A stretch of DNA of 64,000 nt from Pelomyxa schiedti (GCA_020536535.1 JAHLWZ010000594.1:885-64884); one strand, 5' to 3'. Shown: positions 25,622-37,706, counted from the first letter of the stretch. Notes: generated from the sequence alone by a model not told the origin. Program-made: numbers and translations.

Positions 25622-26535
25622 CCACCAACAACAAAAACACACCCCAACGACTTGTGTGATTTCCCAAATCAACCAATCCTCTCTCCTTACACTATCTCAG
25701 CAATTTCCCAAAATACCTTACAACCACGCTTTTTCTTTTGTGGTTTTACCTTAAAGGACGTATCCATGCCGATCGCGGACCGTCACAATCACAACATCAG
25801 TGTCCAAAAATACAAACCCCCAGAAAAACCTCACACAAAGGGGCAGTATTCCTTTTTCGTTCGGAAGAAATATTTCGTTTTGCCCAATGCTGGATTCTTT
25901 AGGCAAATTGAAGCGGAGCCATAATCACTAATAAATTGTGCGTGTTTCATCGAGGTTGTCACTTGGGTGCCATTCCTTTGGCTGGAAAATTGTGTACTCC
26001 CAGACAACTTTTTAAGGTTCACTTGCTTGTCAAAATCCATAAAAACAAAGGCCACAAGGAGCCTAACTGTTGCCCAGGGAACAGCCATACCCGCCACAAA
26101 GTCGCTGACCACACAGAGGGCTATTTTTTCCTTCACTTTCGAGGTCAGAATCCTGCTTCCCGCTTTTTTTTTTTCTTGGCTCGGTAGAAACACAACACCG
26201 AGTTGTTGTTGTCATTGACCCTAACAACAAACAATACAGCAGTGATAGTGATAGTGAGTGAGTGAGTGAGGGCATACGCCGCTGCCGTTATTTACTATTT
26301 ATCGCTCAGGCTGGGTTTACTTGTGACTGTTTCAACTTGATAAGCGCATCGACATCGCCGCATTCCAGCGCTGTTGTGCACATTTGGACCCACGTGCTAT
26401 TGCGAATAACATACACTCGGTGATTGATTGATTCATTTGCTGACTGTCAATTGTGTGCTTATTGTTTACTGGCAAATTTGGTTTACGTTATTGGCTGGAG
26501 GCATATTGGGAAGAATCATCCGGGACGTGTGAGAA
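25622..26535. other. 914-bp intergenic region, mostly without a recognisable gene
   Basis: Downstream of SRPK and upstream of the cyclin. A short frame with a poly(A) signal (25766-25924) is listed separately. A competing minus-strand frame (25831-26193) is not convincing. Near 26245-26268 there is a gtga repeat (atagtgagtgagtgagtgag). The last 200 bp before 26536 presumably hold the cyclin promoter. Confidence 0.5.
25766..25924 (+). CDS. Possible small protein, 52 residues (hypothetical)
   Basis: The ATG at 25766 opens a 52-residue frame (MPIADRHNHNISVQK at the start, FFRQIEAEP at the end). It is basic and aromatic-rich in the middle (QYSFFVRKKYFVLPNAGFF). AATAAA follows six nt after the stop, at 25930-25935. 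A pyrimidine-rich stretch ending in AAAG at 25755 could be a 3' splice site, so this may be the last exon of something larger. No family is recognised, and a non-coding 3' UTR role is possible. Confidence 0.3.
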   Translation: MPIADRHNHNISVQKYKPPEKPHTKGQYSFFVRKKYFVLPNAGFFRQIEAEP

Positions 26536-28195
26536 ATGAATGGCCTCAAGAGTATGAAGTGCTGGCACACTGGCGACGAGAATATCGAGTGCCACTTGTG
26601 CGGTAGCGTTGTGTCACAGACTTACTACCAAGGAGGACTTGTACTCAAGAGGGAAGCTGGAGGAATACAGGCCCCGAGGAGGCCACACCACAGCCGTGAG
26701 GAGGAAACAAAGAGAAAGCAGTATTCAGTACAGCGCCCTTCGTTGAAAAGGAATCCTCTCAGGGAGCTGCCTGGAAATGCAAGGTATACTATTGACTGCG
26801 CCGTGGAGCAAAAGGGAGTCACTACAAAGGAAGCGCCTATCTCTGAAGACAGCAGTACTCCAGAAAATCCCGCCACACTTGTTTTCCACCAAGAATCCTC
26901 CGAGTCTGACTGCATGACTCCGCTTTTATCCCAATCATCACGCCCGAGTATGGGAGAGACTGAGGACAATCCGATACTTATTGAAAGCGAGTCTCTCTCC
27001 CCCCCTTCCGATTCTGAGGAGCTTTCCCCACATGAGTCAATTAAAGAAACTGGTTCTAAGTCCTCAGAGAGAGCATCCCAAATTATCCCACTTGGCTCCG
27101 TGGAGCACTCTCGTATCGAGTTTGAAGTAGAGTTGTTCAAAACTATGTGCATCGGAGAAAAGGAGGTCAGTTTTTGTTAACTTCTTTCTCTTACTTACCT
27201 TTACTCAGTCTCGTAATTACCGCTCCCGGAACTTCAACTTTCCACCGGGTAGTACCGTAAACTCCGGGATGAGATTTATACTCATAGACTGGTTAATAGA
27301 AGTAGTTGAAGTAAGTACTCATAATGGTCTTCTTATGCTTATGGTGAAATGAAGGAATACAGACTTTCCGAAGAAACTCTCTTTCACAGTGTGAATTATG
27401 TCGACCGGTATCTTGAACGGAATCCAAACACACCCCGAGCAAAGCTACAGCTTGTTGGAATGGCTGCCATTTTCATTGCTTCGTATGAATACCCGATTTT
27501 CATGTTTACCAGTAATCTCTACTGCAGGAAATACCAAGACATTACCCCTCCAAGCTCTAAGCAGCTCGCCGACATTTCCGCCAATACATACACAAAGAGT
27601 GAAGTAATTGAAATGGAACAGGAACTGCTGAGAGCTCTTTGCTTCAGACTTGCACCAGTCACCTCTTCCGCGTTCTTGTCCTTCTTCCTCCAACAATTTC
27701 CAATCAGAGATCAGCTCCACTATTTGCCCAAGGTTTCTACTTTACCACGCTGACACGTTATACTAATTTCCCCTCAGTATCTTCTTGAAATGACACTGCT
27801 GGACGACAGGATGGGGCAATATCCTCCATCACTTGTTGCTTCCTCTGCACTTGCTCTTTCAAACCATACTCTTGGGATAACAAACTGCTGGGTATGTCGT
27901 CCCCCAAAACAAATCCCACCTATCTTATTTATTTCCATTTGCAGCCGCAGCTCCTTGGTAGTATCACTGGATACAACATCGCGGAATTGATGCCATGCAT
28001 GAATGACATCACAGTGTTCTGGCGGAACCTGATTGTTCCCACACAGATGCACAGAGCTCTCATTGAGAAGTATTCCAACCCAAAGGTGTGTTTATCTTTC
28101 CGCTACATTCCACATTGACTTACACACCACAGATGTGCCGGGTTGGTTGCATTGCGCCCCCAAAGGGTTTCACTTCCCCTTGTTTCAACGAGTGA
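26536..28195 (+). CDS. Mitotic-type cyclin (cyclin A/B-like)
   Basis: Seven exons (26536-27165, 27209-27310, 27355-27482, 27528-27732, 27778-27891, 27945-28085, 28133-28195) give 460 residues. The cyclin box has FILIDWLIEVVEEYRLSEET, LFHSVNYVDRYL and LQLVGMAAIFIASKYQDI, matching the MRxILxDWL and KYEE regions of A/B cyclins. The second cyclin fold has YLLEMTLLDDRMGQYPPSLV. Near residue 70, RPSLKRNPLRELPGN holds overlapping RxxL candidates for an APC/C destruction box. The N-terminus has CWHTGDENIECHLC, a possible zinc-binding pair, followed by a Ser/Glu-rich linker. It is expected to bind a CDK and time mitosis. The subfamily (A or B) cannot be fixed by eye. Confidence 0.85.
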
Positions 28196-28445
28196 CAAAT
28201 ACTCTGGGTGCGAAGTACTAGCTATTAATATGCCGGCACTCTTCCCCCAAAGGACAGGGTGTTGGTAACAAACCCCACCATCATAATACTTTTAGAAAAC
28301 AAACAAAACAAAAAGAAAAAAGCTGTGGAGAAATGCCACAACAATTTAATTTATATCTTGGAATTTATCTTTTAGACCTGGGTTGGGTAGTGAAAACCAT
28401 GTGCTTCCAGGCGGGCAAACGTCAAGTGGATCCGACCTCAAGGAA
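28196..28445. other. Intergenic: cyclin 3' end and RRM-gene upstream region
   Basis: 250 bp between two rightward genes, with an A-rich tract at about 28295-28320 (gaaaacaaacaaaacaaaaa). Further open codons upstream of ATG 28446 lack an ATG in frame, so a non-coding leader is most likely. Confidence 0.4.
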
Positions 28446-31400
28446 ATGCAAAACACACGTTTGGATCTGGCTCGGCTTTCTATTGTCCCATCAACCTCGG
28501 AAAGATTCACACGTAAAAGCATACAGAGGCAGGCAATGCACGGCACTACGGGTGGGGGCCCCCGCTACCCGGCGAACAACAACCACCATCATCGCCGCGA
28601 CGATAGCGACTCGCACGCGCGTGGTGGTGACGGCGACCGCGGTGGGGGTGGGGGTGGGGGTAGGGGTGTAGGTGGTGGGAGACGCGACCGGGGGGAGCCC
28701 GACTACGACTACGACGGGGTGGTGGTCGTGTACGAGGACCACTCTTCGTCCTCGTCCTCGTCCACGCGCCGGCGGTACCCCCCACCACCCCCCCCACAAC
28801 AACAACAACCAAGCCACACCGCTGCTGCTGTTTCTGACAGGACGGGACGCAGCGGGGGGGACCGCGCCTATGGTGGTAGTGGCTATGGGGGGGGGCTACG
28901 CCCAACCGCAGCCGCAGCCGCAGCAGGGGGGAGGGGGCGGGGGTGGGTGGCAGGATGGCGGTGGGATCACCGGAGGGGGTGGGGGCAACGCAGTGGGGGT
29001 GGTGGGGGTGGCGGGGGTGGGGGGGGAGCAGGGCGGGAGGGATGTGGGCTACAATGGCACATTCTACGGAACCACGCCCACGGCCACTAGTGCTACTCTG
29101 GGGTACGGTGGCTATGGAGGAGGGGAGGGTGACAATGGTGCGTTGTATCAACAGCAGCAGCAGGGCGACCGTGGCCGTGACCGTGACCAGCAGCAGGCAC
29201 AGGCACAGTACCAGGGGGAGGGTGATCAGCAGCAGCAGACGTACTACTATGACAGCGGGGGATCAGGGGTGGTGTACCGCGGCAGTGGTAGTGGTAGTGA
29301 GACTGGTTGGGACAATCCCGTCAACTCGGCCGGTGGCTATTATGCAACAAGGGACTACAACAATAGCCGCGGTGATGATTACTATACCAGCACCAAACAA
29401 GGTGGAGGTAGGGCGAGCTATTATGCAGGCACTAGAGCAAGCGGAGAGAGCTACTACAACCAGGAGGGTCCAAGGAGGTCACATTATGAGGAAGAGACCC
29501 CAAGGAAAGTTTTTGTTGGAAATTTGACTCCAGATGTAACCTCAGGTGTTTACTTGTTTACACTTCGCCACAATCTCACTAGATTTGACATGACCTTTTT
29601 CTTCTTATCAATTTTTTAGAAATGCTGGGCTCATTTCTAAGTTGTTATGGCCATATATGTGACAGTATTGTAATTCGTGATAGCCAAGCAAACAGTAGGG
29701 GATTCGGATTTGTTGTATATGATACACTGGAGCAAGCTGATGCTGCTGTGTTTGCTGGAGAACAGCATCTGATTGTATATGACGGAAGAGAAGTGTGTTG
29801 TGAAAAAAGACAATGGTCGTTACTTACCCATATACCTATTTCTTTAGTTAGAGGTTAAAAAGGCTATGCCCCGTGGGGCAACAAAAAAGTGGAAACCTTC
29901 ACCTGCCATTGATACTTCCAATGGTAATAAAATAGAAAGTTACAAAGATGTGACCCAAACCTATCATTTAACTTTCCTCAGAAGAGAAAAAGATTTTTGT
30001 GGGTGGATTGCATAACAACACATCTGCTGGTGTGCTTCCCAAAGTCGTTTTTAGTTTCACAACATGCAACCTTTTATTTTTCATCGTTTTGTTTGCCATC
30101 TTTTCAATGAGTAGATGGTATTCATTAGACTACCATCTACTTTTAAATTAGTTTAGTTGTTCCAGAAGGGAAACTTAGTTTAGTGCAGAGGTCCTAGTCT
30201 TTCTTAACCCTTCTGAGTTTAGTTGAAGACACCTAGAAATCAAATAAAATCACCTTACTTTAACAGACCAACCTTCTTCAAACTAAGTACTTCCTACTCC
30301 CTAACTACAAAACTAGATGAATTCAAAGCTTACTTCAGCCTGTTTGGGGAAGTTAATTCTGCACAAATTATGGTTGACAGAAACACTGGCAAAAGACGGG
30401 GCTTTGGCTTTATTGTTTATGAAACTTCTGAGGCTGCAGAACGAGCCCTGTCTACAAAAGAACATAGATTGTGTGGAAAAGAGGTACTCTGCTTTTGTTT
30501 ACAATTACCTAAGTGGCTCAAGGTGGAAGTAAAAAGAGCTCAACCCAAGGCAGCTCCCCCAAGTGACACATATAACCCTTCACAGTATCCCCCGCAACAG
30601 TCTTACCCATCGTATTCACCTCCACAAACTTACGTACCACAAGTTCCTCCATATTCACAGCAATTCCAGTACACTCCCGAATCTACATCATCCCAGCCCA
30701 CCTCTTCACAGCTTGATGGCCGGTATCAGTACCAACAGCAACAATCGGTGGGTTCTCCTTACTCGCAGGCAAACAATCCATCAACAACCTCCCCATTCAG
30801 TAGCGAGAATCCCTCTCAGCGGCCGGAACAATCCCCGTATTATTCCGGCCCTCCCGAATCTGAAACGCAAGACCAGTACCAAGAAGCCAAAAATTTGCCA
30901 CCCAGACCACCTCAATTCCAATCCGGCGTCAGTCAGCCATACAACAGGCAATATGTGACACAGCCGGAACAACAATCGACACCACCTCCCCAGCTCTACA
31001 AATCACAACCCACGCCCACAACCACTACTACGAACACCAGCACCCAATTTCCGCTGGTTCCTCCTCGCCAATATCTACCGCAAACCAAAGGAACTGATCC
31101 GCAGTCACGAACACCTTCCAATTTTCAACCCGGAATTCCACCCTCATTCCAGTCACCTATCAACAATAACAACAACCCACAGGACCGGCTCTCCGGGCCA
31201 ATTAGCACATTCCAGCAGCAACAAATTCCACCCCCACCACTCCCCTCAGAATCACCATCGCCATTGACATCCCCAATTCCTGGTGGGTCTATGTACCAAG
31301 TGCCCCCTGCTACAGGTTGGACTTTTTCCTTCCCTCTATGGTCCTTTTTCTAACATGATTTACTTCTCCCAAAACCAAGGAAACCGGTACTCACCCTATC

Positions 31401-31544
31401 AATCGGGTTTGTATTAACTCTTCTATTCTTTCTATTAACAGTTGTTAAGGTGGAGGGCCCAGGCAGGTCAATCCCCGGCAATTCAGCACCCCACTCAGTA
31501 CCAATCAACAACCTGGTGGAAGTACAGACTCTAATTGGCACTAG
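28446..31544 (+). CDS. Two-RRM hnRNP A/Musashi-like RNA-binding protein (frame break in a G9 run)
   Basis: From ATG 28446 a Gly/Arg/Asp/Ser leader runs to RTGRSGGDRAYGGSGYGGG. The frame then moves by one at a run of nine G (28887-28895) and continues as YAQPQPQPQQGGGGGGGW. RRM1: KVFVGNLTPDVTS (RNP2), and after an intron EMLGSFLSCYGHI with RGFGFVVYDTLEQADAA (RNP1). RRM2: KKIFVGGLHNNTSA, then DEFKAYFSLFGEVNSAQIMV and RRGFGFIVYETSEAAERA. The Pro/Gln/Ser/Tyr tail has two alternative ends; splicing 31388 to the GTGGAGGG acceptor gives RQVNPRQFSTPLSTNQQPGG to TAG 31544. It probably binds mRNA and may form condensates through its low-complexity arms. As written the frame is broken, so a sequencing error or a true frameshift must be settled. 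Confidence 0.75.
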
Positions 31545-31820
31545 GGCTCATTTTACCTTACCTGCAAATCAAAATGTAAAAATGATCGGCCTGTTTCGTA
31601 CAAAAATTTGTTTCGCTTTTTGGTACTTTTTGTCTCGGCGTTGCCCATCACAATCACTTCGTGGAGGAGAAATTGATTTGCCGGTTGGGTTATCAACGGA
31701 GCTGTAACGCATTTTTGTCTGTAGACCACACAACCGGGCAAGCGAGAGCGACAAGTATATGAGATTGTACAATGCCGTTGTTCGTTAAGCCTTGTTATTT
31801 AAGGGTGTTTTGTTTGAATT

Positions 31821-32776
31821 ATGGGGTTGTGTCCCAGCAGAGATGAATTTGATGTGCCTGAGGGCGACGACATCGCCGAGGACGAGAGAATAGGCATCTT
31901 TTATTCATTAATTTGTATTATTAATTCGTCTAACCCGGAGCCGGGTCATGTGCATGGCAGTAAAACCTCGGAGAAGAGAACAAAAGGAACCTACATACAA
32001 AATTGTGCTTTTGGGGGAATCGAATACGGGAAAAACCTCACTGGTTTCTCGTATCACAAGAAATACATTTCAGAGTGACCCATCAAACACTATCGGGTGT
32101 GACTCCTTTTTCCCCCTGAAGCTTGGCAGCAATGTCACCTTTCTTACTCGTGTTCAGGGCCACATTTCAGGTTTTCAACGCAACTGTGAATGGTAAGACA
32201 GTTAAATTGGAGGTGTGTGAGCTCTTTCTTTTTTTTAAATGCCAAGGATTTCACTATAAATAGTTGTGGGATACCGCCGGACAGGAGAGGTATAGATCAC
32301 TCACACCTATGTACATGCGTGGGGCGCATGCCGGAATTATTGGTATGTAATTTTCTTTTTGCCAGCAATCAAGTGACATTTATTTTTACAGTATATGATA
32401 TAACAAACATGGTCTCTTCCACAATCATCCGAATTCCCACTTACAATGCTTACCATAGTCTTCATTTGATGGTATGAAGCAGTGGGCCGAGGACCTCAAG
32501 TCCACAGCTTTGGATGGCTGTGTTGTTGCCATTGTAGGCAACAAAACAGACCTAGCTGACAAAAGGATTATTGAAAAGACCGTTGGGGAGGAATACCTGA
32601 AAACAGTAGAGAACAGACCACCTGACCCTACTAACAATGGGAGGCTCGTTTTCGCAGGCTTCTCAGAGGTGAGTGCCAAGACAGGGGAAGGTGTAATGGA
32701 ATCATTTGACGTTCTGTGCCACAAGCTTGTTGCAACCCACACACTTCCAACCTCTTCTGTCTCAACAAAATCCTAG
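31821..32776 (+). CDS. Rab-like GTPase (Rab5/ARA6-like), predicted N-acylated, no C-terminal cysteine
   Basis: Start ATG 31821 gives MGLCPSRDEFDVPEGDD. An intron begins in ATTT|gtatt near 31915 and ends before TAAAACC near 31966, joining in frame to LKPRRREQKEPTYKIVLLGE. The GTPase motifs are ESNTGKTS (P-loop), ATFQVFNATVNGKTVKLE, LWDTAGQERYRSLTPMYMRG, VGNKTD and SAKTGEG. The GQERYRSL and YMRGAHA segments place it with Rab5/Rab22-type Rabs. The protein ends TLPTSSVSTKS and has no Cys to prenylate. MGxxxS with Cys4 fits N-myristoylation plus palmitoylation, as in plant ARA6 (RabF1). It probably acts on endosomes. One exon boundary (near 32420-32474) is uncertain. Confidence 0.75.
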
Positions 32777-33248
32777 ACCTATCAAAAATAACTGGAACAA
32801 ACAAATTCCCAGTGGAAATTCCAAAGAAAAAGAAACACACAGTCTTCGGCAATCAAAACTATAAAAAAGGAAGCCCCCCAAGGGTGTCGCACCCAAACGC
32901 TGATAGAGAAGAAATTTTGGGCTTTTCCGCAACTTGATGTATCAGTGTCTCCCCCAAAAGGAGAGTATCATACGAGTTACAGCAAGTTATTATTTATCAG
33001 TGCCAACTGATGGGGAGGGCGAAGATGTCCTCCTTTTCCGCTCCTTTATACCCTAAAGTTTTCCTGTAACCGAACTTATGGGTCCCTTCACGAGTGTTTT
33101 ACTGTAACAGACCTTCTGGTTACCCTTCAGAGACTGGTGTTGTGTGTGTTCTTTTGTGGTAGGTTGTACTGGGATGTGGAGGATTGAATAAGTTCTTCTT
33201 CAGGCGTTTGTGGTCCGTAAGTATTTAGAACTGGTTGGTGTGGGGGAT
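32777..33248. other. Intergenic region, nothing recognised
   Basis: 472 bp between two rightward genes. A Lys-rich frame runs to about 32937 in another phase (NKFPVEIPKKKKHTVFGNQN) but has no start or homology I can see. The rest has no obvious features. Confidence 0.4.
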
Positions 33249-36200
33249 GCAACGAGCTCAGGTTCGAAGTGCCACGTACACTTACTTATGGGGAATGGAG
33301 TGTGACGTGTAACGCACAGGTGTCGACGTTGACGCACTTCCCCGACTTTGTCGACAACAACCCACTTTCTAAGTATGATCGACCACACTTCATGTTGGGT
33401 GCGTAACCCCCCCTTCCCTTGGTTTTCTCGTTCATACGACTTTTTTTTTCCCCCATGAGGATTTTCATCCCACGCTTACCTTGAATTAATAGGATGGCTT
33501 GTTTGTAGATATGTTAACAGTAATACTCTGGTTGTGGGTGTTCCAGTGACGGCTCCTGGTGCAACTCCAAATATTTACTCCATCTCATCCTCTCTAAATG
33601 TAAGTTCGTTGAGCTTAGCTTTTAAAGTTTACCAATACCTCTCACGCTTAGATAACGGCACTGACATTACAATTTCCGTACATAATCACATGCCATCAAG
33701 CTGAAACACTCCAACTATTCAATGTCAAAACAAGGCAAGCCGAGCAGTACATACAAGTGTGCTTTACTGCAAGGATGTATGTTGCTTTTCTCATTGCTTT
33801 GTTAGGAAAGAGATTCACTGTCAGTTGTGAGAGGTATTTTTTCTGACAGTAGATCCATCATTGCGGTCTTTCCAAAAAAACTCATGGTGATGATTCAAAA
33901 TAGAAAGGAATAAGTTCTCCCTGCTAACATTAGGAAACAGATATGGCAACGAGACAACTTATCTAAAGGGCCTCAAAATATAAATCTGAATGTCGACGTT
34001 GTCCCAACTATATCGGTATAGAGGCATAGTATTCAATCTCTTTAATTTTACCAGGCTCCTCACGAGTTTCGCTGTAGCACCTTACCTGATAACCGACTTT
34101 TACTTGTTAACACCAATCCCTCTGGTCCGCTCTTGCAGGTGGCTTTATAAAATTTCTCAAACAAGCTGTCTTACTCTTTGAAGGTGTGGGATGTTGTGAA
34201 AGGCGAAATTATCAGCTACATTGAAAACCGTGCGAAGTCGCCTCCTCCTGAAGCAATGAGCCTTTGCGGTGATTACATTATCACAAGTGGACGAGATGCA
34301 GCCTACATTTGGGATTTTGCAGGAAAATCGCACGTACCCACACCCATACTGGAAGTTTCTAAACGCAACTCTAGAGGCATTTTGAAAGGAAATAAGTTTG
34401 GAGACGTAGGGATTACTGCTATACATGCCGATACCCAGATTATCATATTGGGTACTTCTTCAGGGCACCTTAGCTTGCATACGTTTCCAAGTGGAAATCT
34501 TTTTTACAATATCACAAGGTGAATACCCTATGAATATCTTTGTATGCTTATTCCTTTCAGGTTCAGGAGCTTATTGCTAACTGGAATAAGACCCAAGTCA
34601 ATTTTCTTTCGTTTTAATGTTGTCACATTGCACGTAGGATTGTGCAAATACAACGAGTTGGAAGGTGGATAGTCTGTCAAATGGACAACAATAAAGTGGA
34701 AGTTTACGATCTCTTCCAACCAGTACGACTCGCAAATGCCCCTTTCAGTTTCTAATAGTACTAGGAAACTGCAGCCCCCCTTGATGGATACATTCATCCC
34801 ATCCCTGGAGTCCTGAGAGATGTGTCCATTTACGACCAAAAAGTTTATCTCACATACAGTGTCTCCGCTGAACCAAACGCTGCAAAAAGCGGGCTTCGAC
34901 CAGTTAGACAGAAACCAGACGTGGTACTCTGGTCCCCTAAACTGGAGTTGGAAGGTACCCACTCACGTCATCTATAAATGAAAACAAACTCGTAGGGTTC
35001 GAGTTTTATGCCTCTGAACCGGAATTGAATACCTGTTCATGCCCTGAAATTCTCATTCATGTACCTCCTTCTTGAATACCAGGGTAAACTGAAGTGGTGC
35101 AGGGCTTCATAAAAGTACTGAAGTTGATACACAAACTGCAGATCCTCCGAGGGGAGGACCTTCGACCTTTCATTAACACCGTTTCCACTTTTATCCCCTG
35201 GATTGTGGGTGTGAGTGAGGTGAACTCTAGAATCTTATATCTTATCCTAACTGCTGTAAGCTTGAAGCCAAACTGCAAATTCGTCTCCCATTCATGCTTT
35301 ACCGAAGTGTAGTTGTAGATTTGGATGATTTGGAGTTTTATGCCCTAAAGTTACTCAAGGTATTCAATCCCACTGCTTTGCTTGTTTAACCAAACTACAG
35401 CAAGGAGTTGCGGCAGCAGCCGTAAGAGCTCTGAAAGTGCGAGAGCGTTTAGATGACTTGTGCACACAATTGACAAAGGGGGTTCTGGCCCTAATTCATA
35501 CAGCCGAGATGATTGGTGACGTTCGCAGTCTCAGTTCAGCCACCTTTCCTTCCGCATCACTTGGCCTATTTGGGGAGCGCCTAATGACGTTTTATTCTTT
35601 CTCAGATGACCAACTATTCACCTCACCGTATGTAGCAATATTTCTGTTCAACACTTGACTTCGTTTAGGGATCCATCCCTGCCCTCACCAGGTCTGGACG
35701 ATATTGGTGGGGGACTTCCAGTAAACCCTACCGCTAGTGCTACGGCAACAACAACATCCACACCAACATCAACAGGCAATGCACCCAGGGCACGAAGAAC
35801 AATACTAATCCACCCACCAAGGGAAAAAAGGGTCCATATCTTATCAAAATCCCGCTCCCACTAACTTATAATAAGGTTGATGAGGAAGAATCAAGTACTA
35901 CAGCCATAAATGAAGTAACATTCAATCACCGCTACCATCATCTCACATTACCGAAACACACAGCTTATTTTGGATGTTATGGACAGCCTCTCCCGAACTC
36001 ACGCCGCCCTGGCACAGAAACTCAGCCACTACGACCACGTCTGCTCCTCCGGAATCAATGATGTATCTGTACTCCCTCAACTCGTGGACTTATACGCACG
36101 GCTCAAAAATGTTAGTGCTTCAAAGCAAAATCCCACTAACCCCTCCACAGTTGACTGATGACATCAAAGAAACAGCCAAATCAGTAGCCGAACTACGGGG

Positions 36201-36279
36201 TGACAACCCCAAAGGACAATGGTGGGAAGGTGGCGGTGGATCCTACCTGCCAAATCCACTGCATCAATCCCAGGAATAA
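33249..36279 (+). CDS. Multi-exon beta-propeller (WD40-like) protein, unrecognised
   Basis: At least twelve short exons. The first clear pieces are VSTLTHFPDFVDNNPLSKYD, then VNSNTLVVGVPVTAPGATPN, then ITALTLQFPYIITCHQAETL with QLFNVKTRQAEQYIQ. WD-like blades follow: LPDNRLLLVNTNPSGPLLQV with WDVVKGEIISYIENR, LCGDYIITSGRDAAYIWDF and ADTQIIILGTSSGHLSLHTF. Then come helical segments (FIKVLKLIHKLQILRGEDLR; VRALKVRERLDDLCTQLTKG), a Thr-rich linker, and a C-terminal coil SRTHAALAQKLSHYD ending near NPKGQWWEGGGGSYLPNP. The order, propeller then helical solenoid, is common in coat and tethering subunits, but I cannot name a family. The start and several joins are uncertain, and the last exon pair (35950-36279) could be a separate gene. 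Confidence 0.45.
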
Positions 36280-36397
36280 ACACAAAACTCCGGATAGAAA
36301 AGGGTCTCAAACCGGAGGAAGAGGACGTCATGAAACACCACAATCCCTCGGGTTAACCTTCCCAATAATAAAGAGAGTTTTGATTGTTTCCACGAAC

Positions 36398-37706
36398 TTG
36401 GGGCTACAACCGTCCAAGTCGCGCGGGGCCTCATGTCAAACTGGAATTACAACCACGACAAGCAATGCCAATGGAAACGGGATCGTGGTCACATCCACCA
36501 AATTCCTCCGACCAAAGTATCACCTCATCTCTGCTTGTTGCCCAGGAGTGGTGGCCCTGATGGCAGGGACTCACCCCCGATGCGGAGCGAGGAGCCCAGT
36601 GGCCATTGTGGGACTGCACGGCCAATCGCTGCTCAGGATCCTGGTGGATTTCGTCGCCGTGGTGATGACGCAACGGAATATTGATGTCGAGGGTTGGGGT
36701 GGGCTTCGCTGCCGCGGAAGGTGGAGACGTCAGTTCAGTTTCGCGATCTCACCACTCTTTGGAATCACAAGTGAAGTGACTGAGCCGATAAGTTCGGTTG
36801 ACTTCACGAAGGCAGCACGCTTGATAGACGAGCAGTGCTCGCAGGCAAACAATGCATTGTGGGAGGTGGTGTGTTACCCAAAGTTCCCCCCGGCATGGGA
36901 CCTGGATTTAAAGAAGAGACTGATTCTCAAAAAAGTGCAGGGGCACAGCGTGGAGGTTCCTTTTGATGCTTTCAACGGCCATGCACATGTGTGGTTCATC
37001 GGTTTGGACTCTGAGACACCAAACGAGCTTCTGTTGCTTTTCTCTGAGGAGGGTCACCTGAACATAGTTGTTCACATGGTTGCTGACTTACTGGGTTCGT
37101 TCGCCACCAGAAGCCTGGTGGTTCTGAGCCAGGTATCTTTCATCTGGCCCTTCATCCAGTTTGAAGTCGTTTCTACTTTTCTTCTGAGGAGACAGCACAT
37201 CGGACACCGGTGTTTTTCTGTCACACATCAAGTGGGACCGAACACACAAGCATCATCAGGTCATAGAATCAGTGGAAGGCAGTGGCGCAACCAGAGTTCT
37301 TTCATATGACTCCAAGTGCCATGTTTCCAAATACACTGAGTCACTGTTCTTCCTATTTTCATGGGCTCCTGCTGAGGGCTCCTGCTGGTCCTACAAACTC
37401 TGGGACTGCTCGAGCTCAACTTCCAGACCAATTAAATCTGTTCAGCTTGTAGATTGCACAGACGAAGCCCTGGTGCTGGACTCCACTGAATTAGGAGTTT
37501 TGGCCTTCTGTGTGCCACCAAATCAAGTCAGGGTCGTGGATTTGTTGTCAGGTATTTGTGTTCTCACTGTTGAGTTCATTGAAGCACATACACCAATAGA
37601 GGGAGTCCAGTTTAAAAGTGCACAACTTGTAAAAAAGACTCTCGAAGACATCCTCGGTTTTTTGCCAGTCTTTTTTACTTGGTTCAAGAACCTTTGCACT
37701 CAGTGA
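36398..37706 (+). pseudogene. HPRCG-family B1, decayed copy (start lost, frame broken)
   Basis: This is homologous along its length to B2. It has FLRPKYHLISACCPGVVALM, THPRCGARSPVAIVGLHG, VPFDAFNGHAHVWFIGLDSE, TPNELLLLFSEEGHLNIVVH, TRSLVVLSQVSF and, in another frame, VIESVEGSGATRVLS and WDCSSSTSRPIKSVQ. The codon aligned to the B2 start ATG is TTG (36398-36400), and no in-frame ATG precedes the core. Between about 37215 and 37260 the frame shifts by one relative to B2. Excising a 28-nt gt...ag segment (37232-37259) would restore it, but that is shorter than any intron seen here. Two independent lesions argue for a pseudogene; expression as a spliced gene cannot be excluded. Confidence 0.65.

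Noticed and set aside
25831-26193. 120-residue minus-strand frame between SRPK and the cyclin
   Set aside because: No recognisable domain, and it overlaps a plus-strand frame with a poly(A) signal; neither is strong, and the minus frame is weaker.
33249-33290. tRNA-like ggttcgaa box
   Set aside because: No matching A box or acceptor stem could be found at the right distance.
37232-37259. A 28-nt intron rescuing B1
   Set aside because: Shorter than any other intron in the window (minimum 38 nt), and the start codon is also lost; kept only as an alternative.
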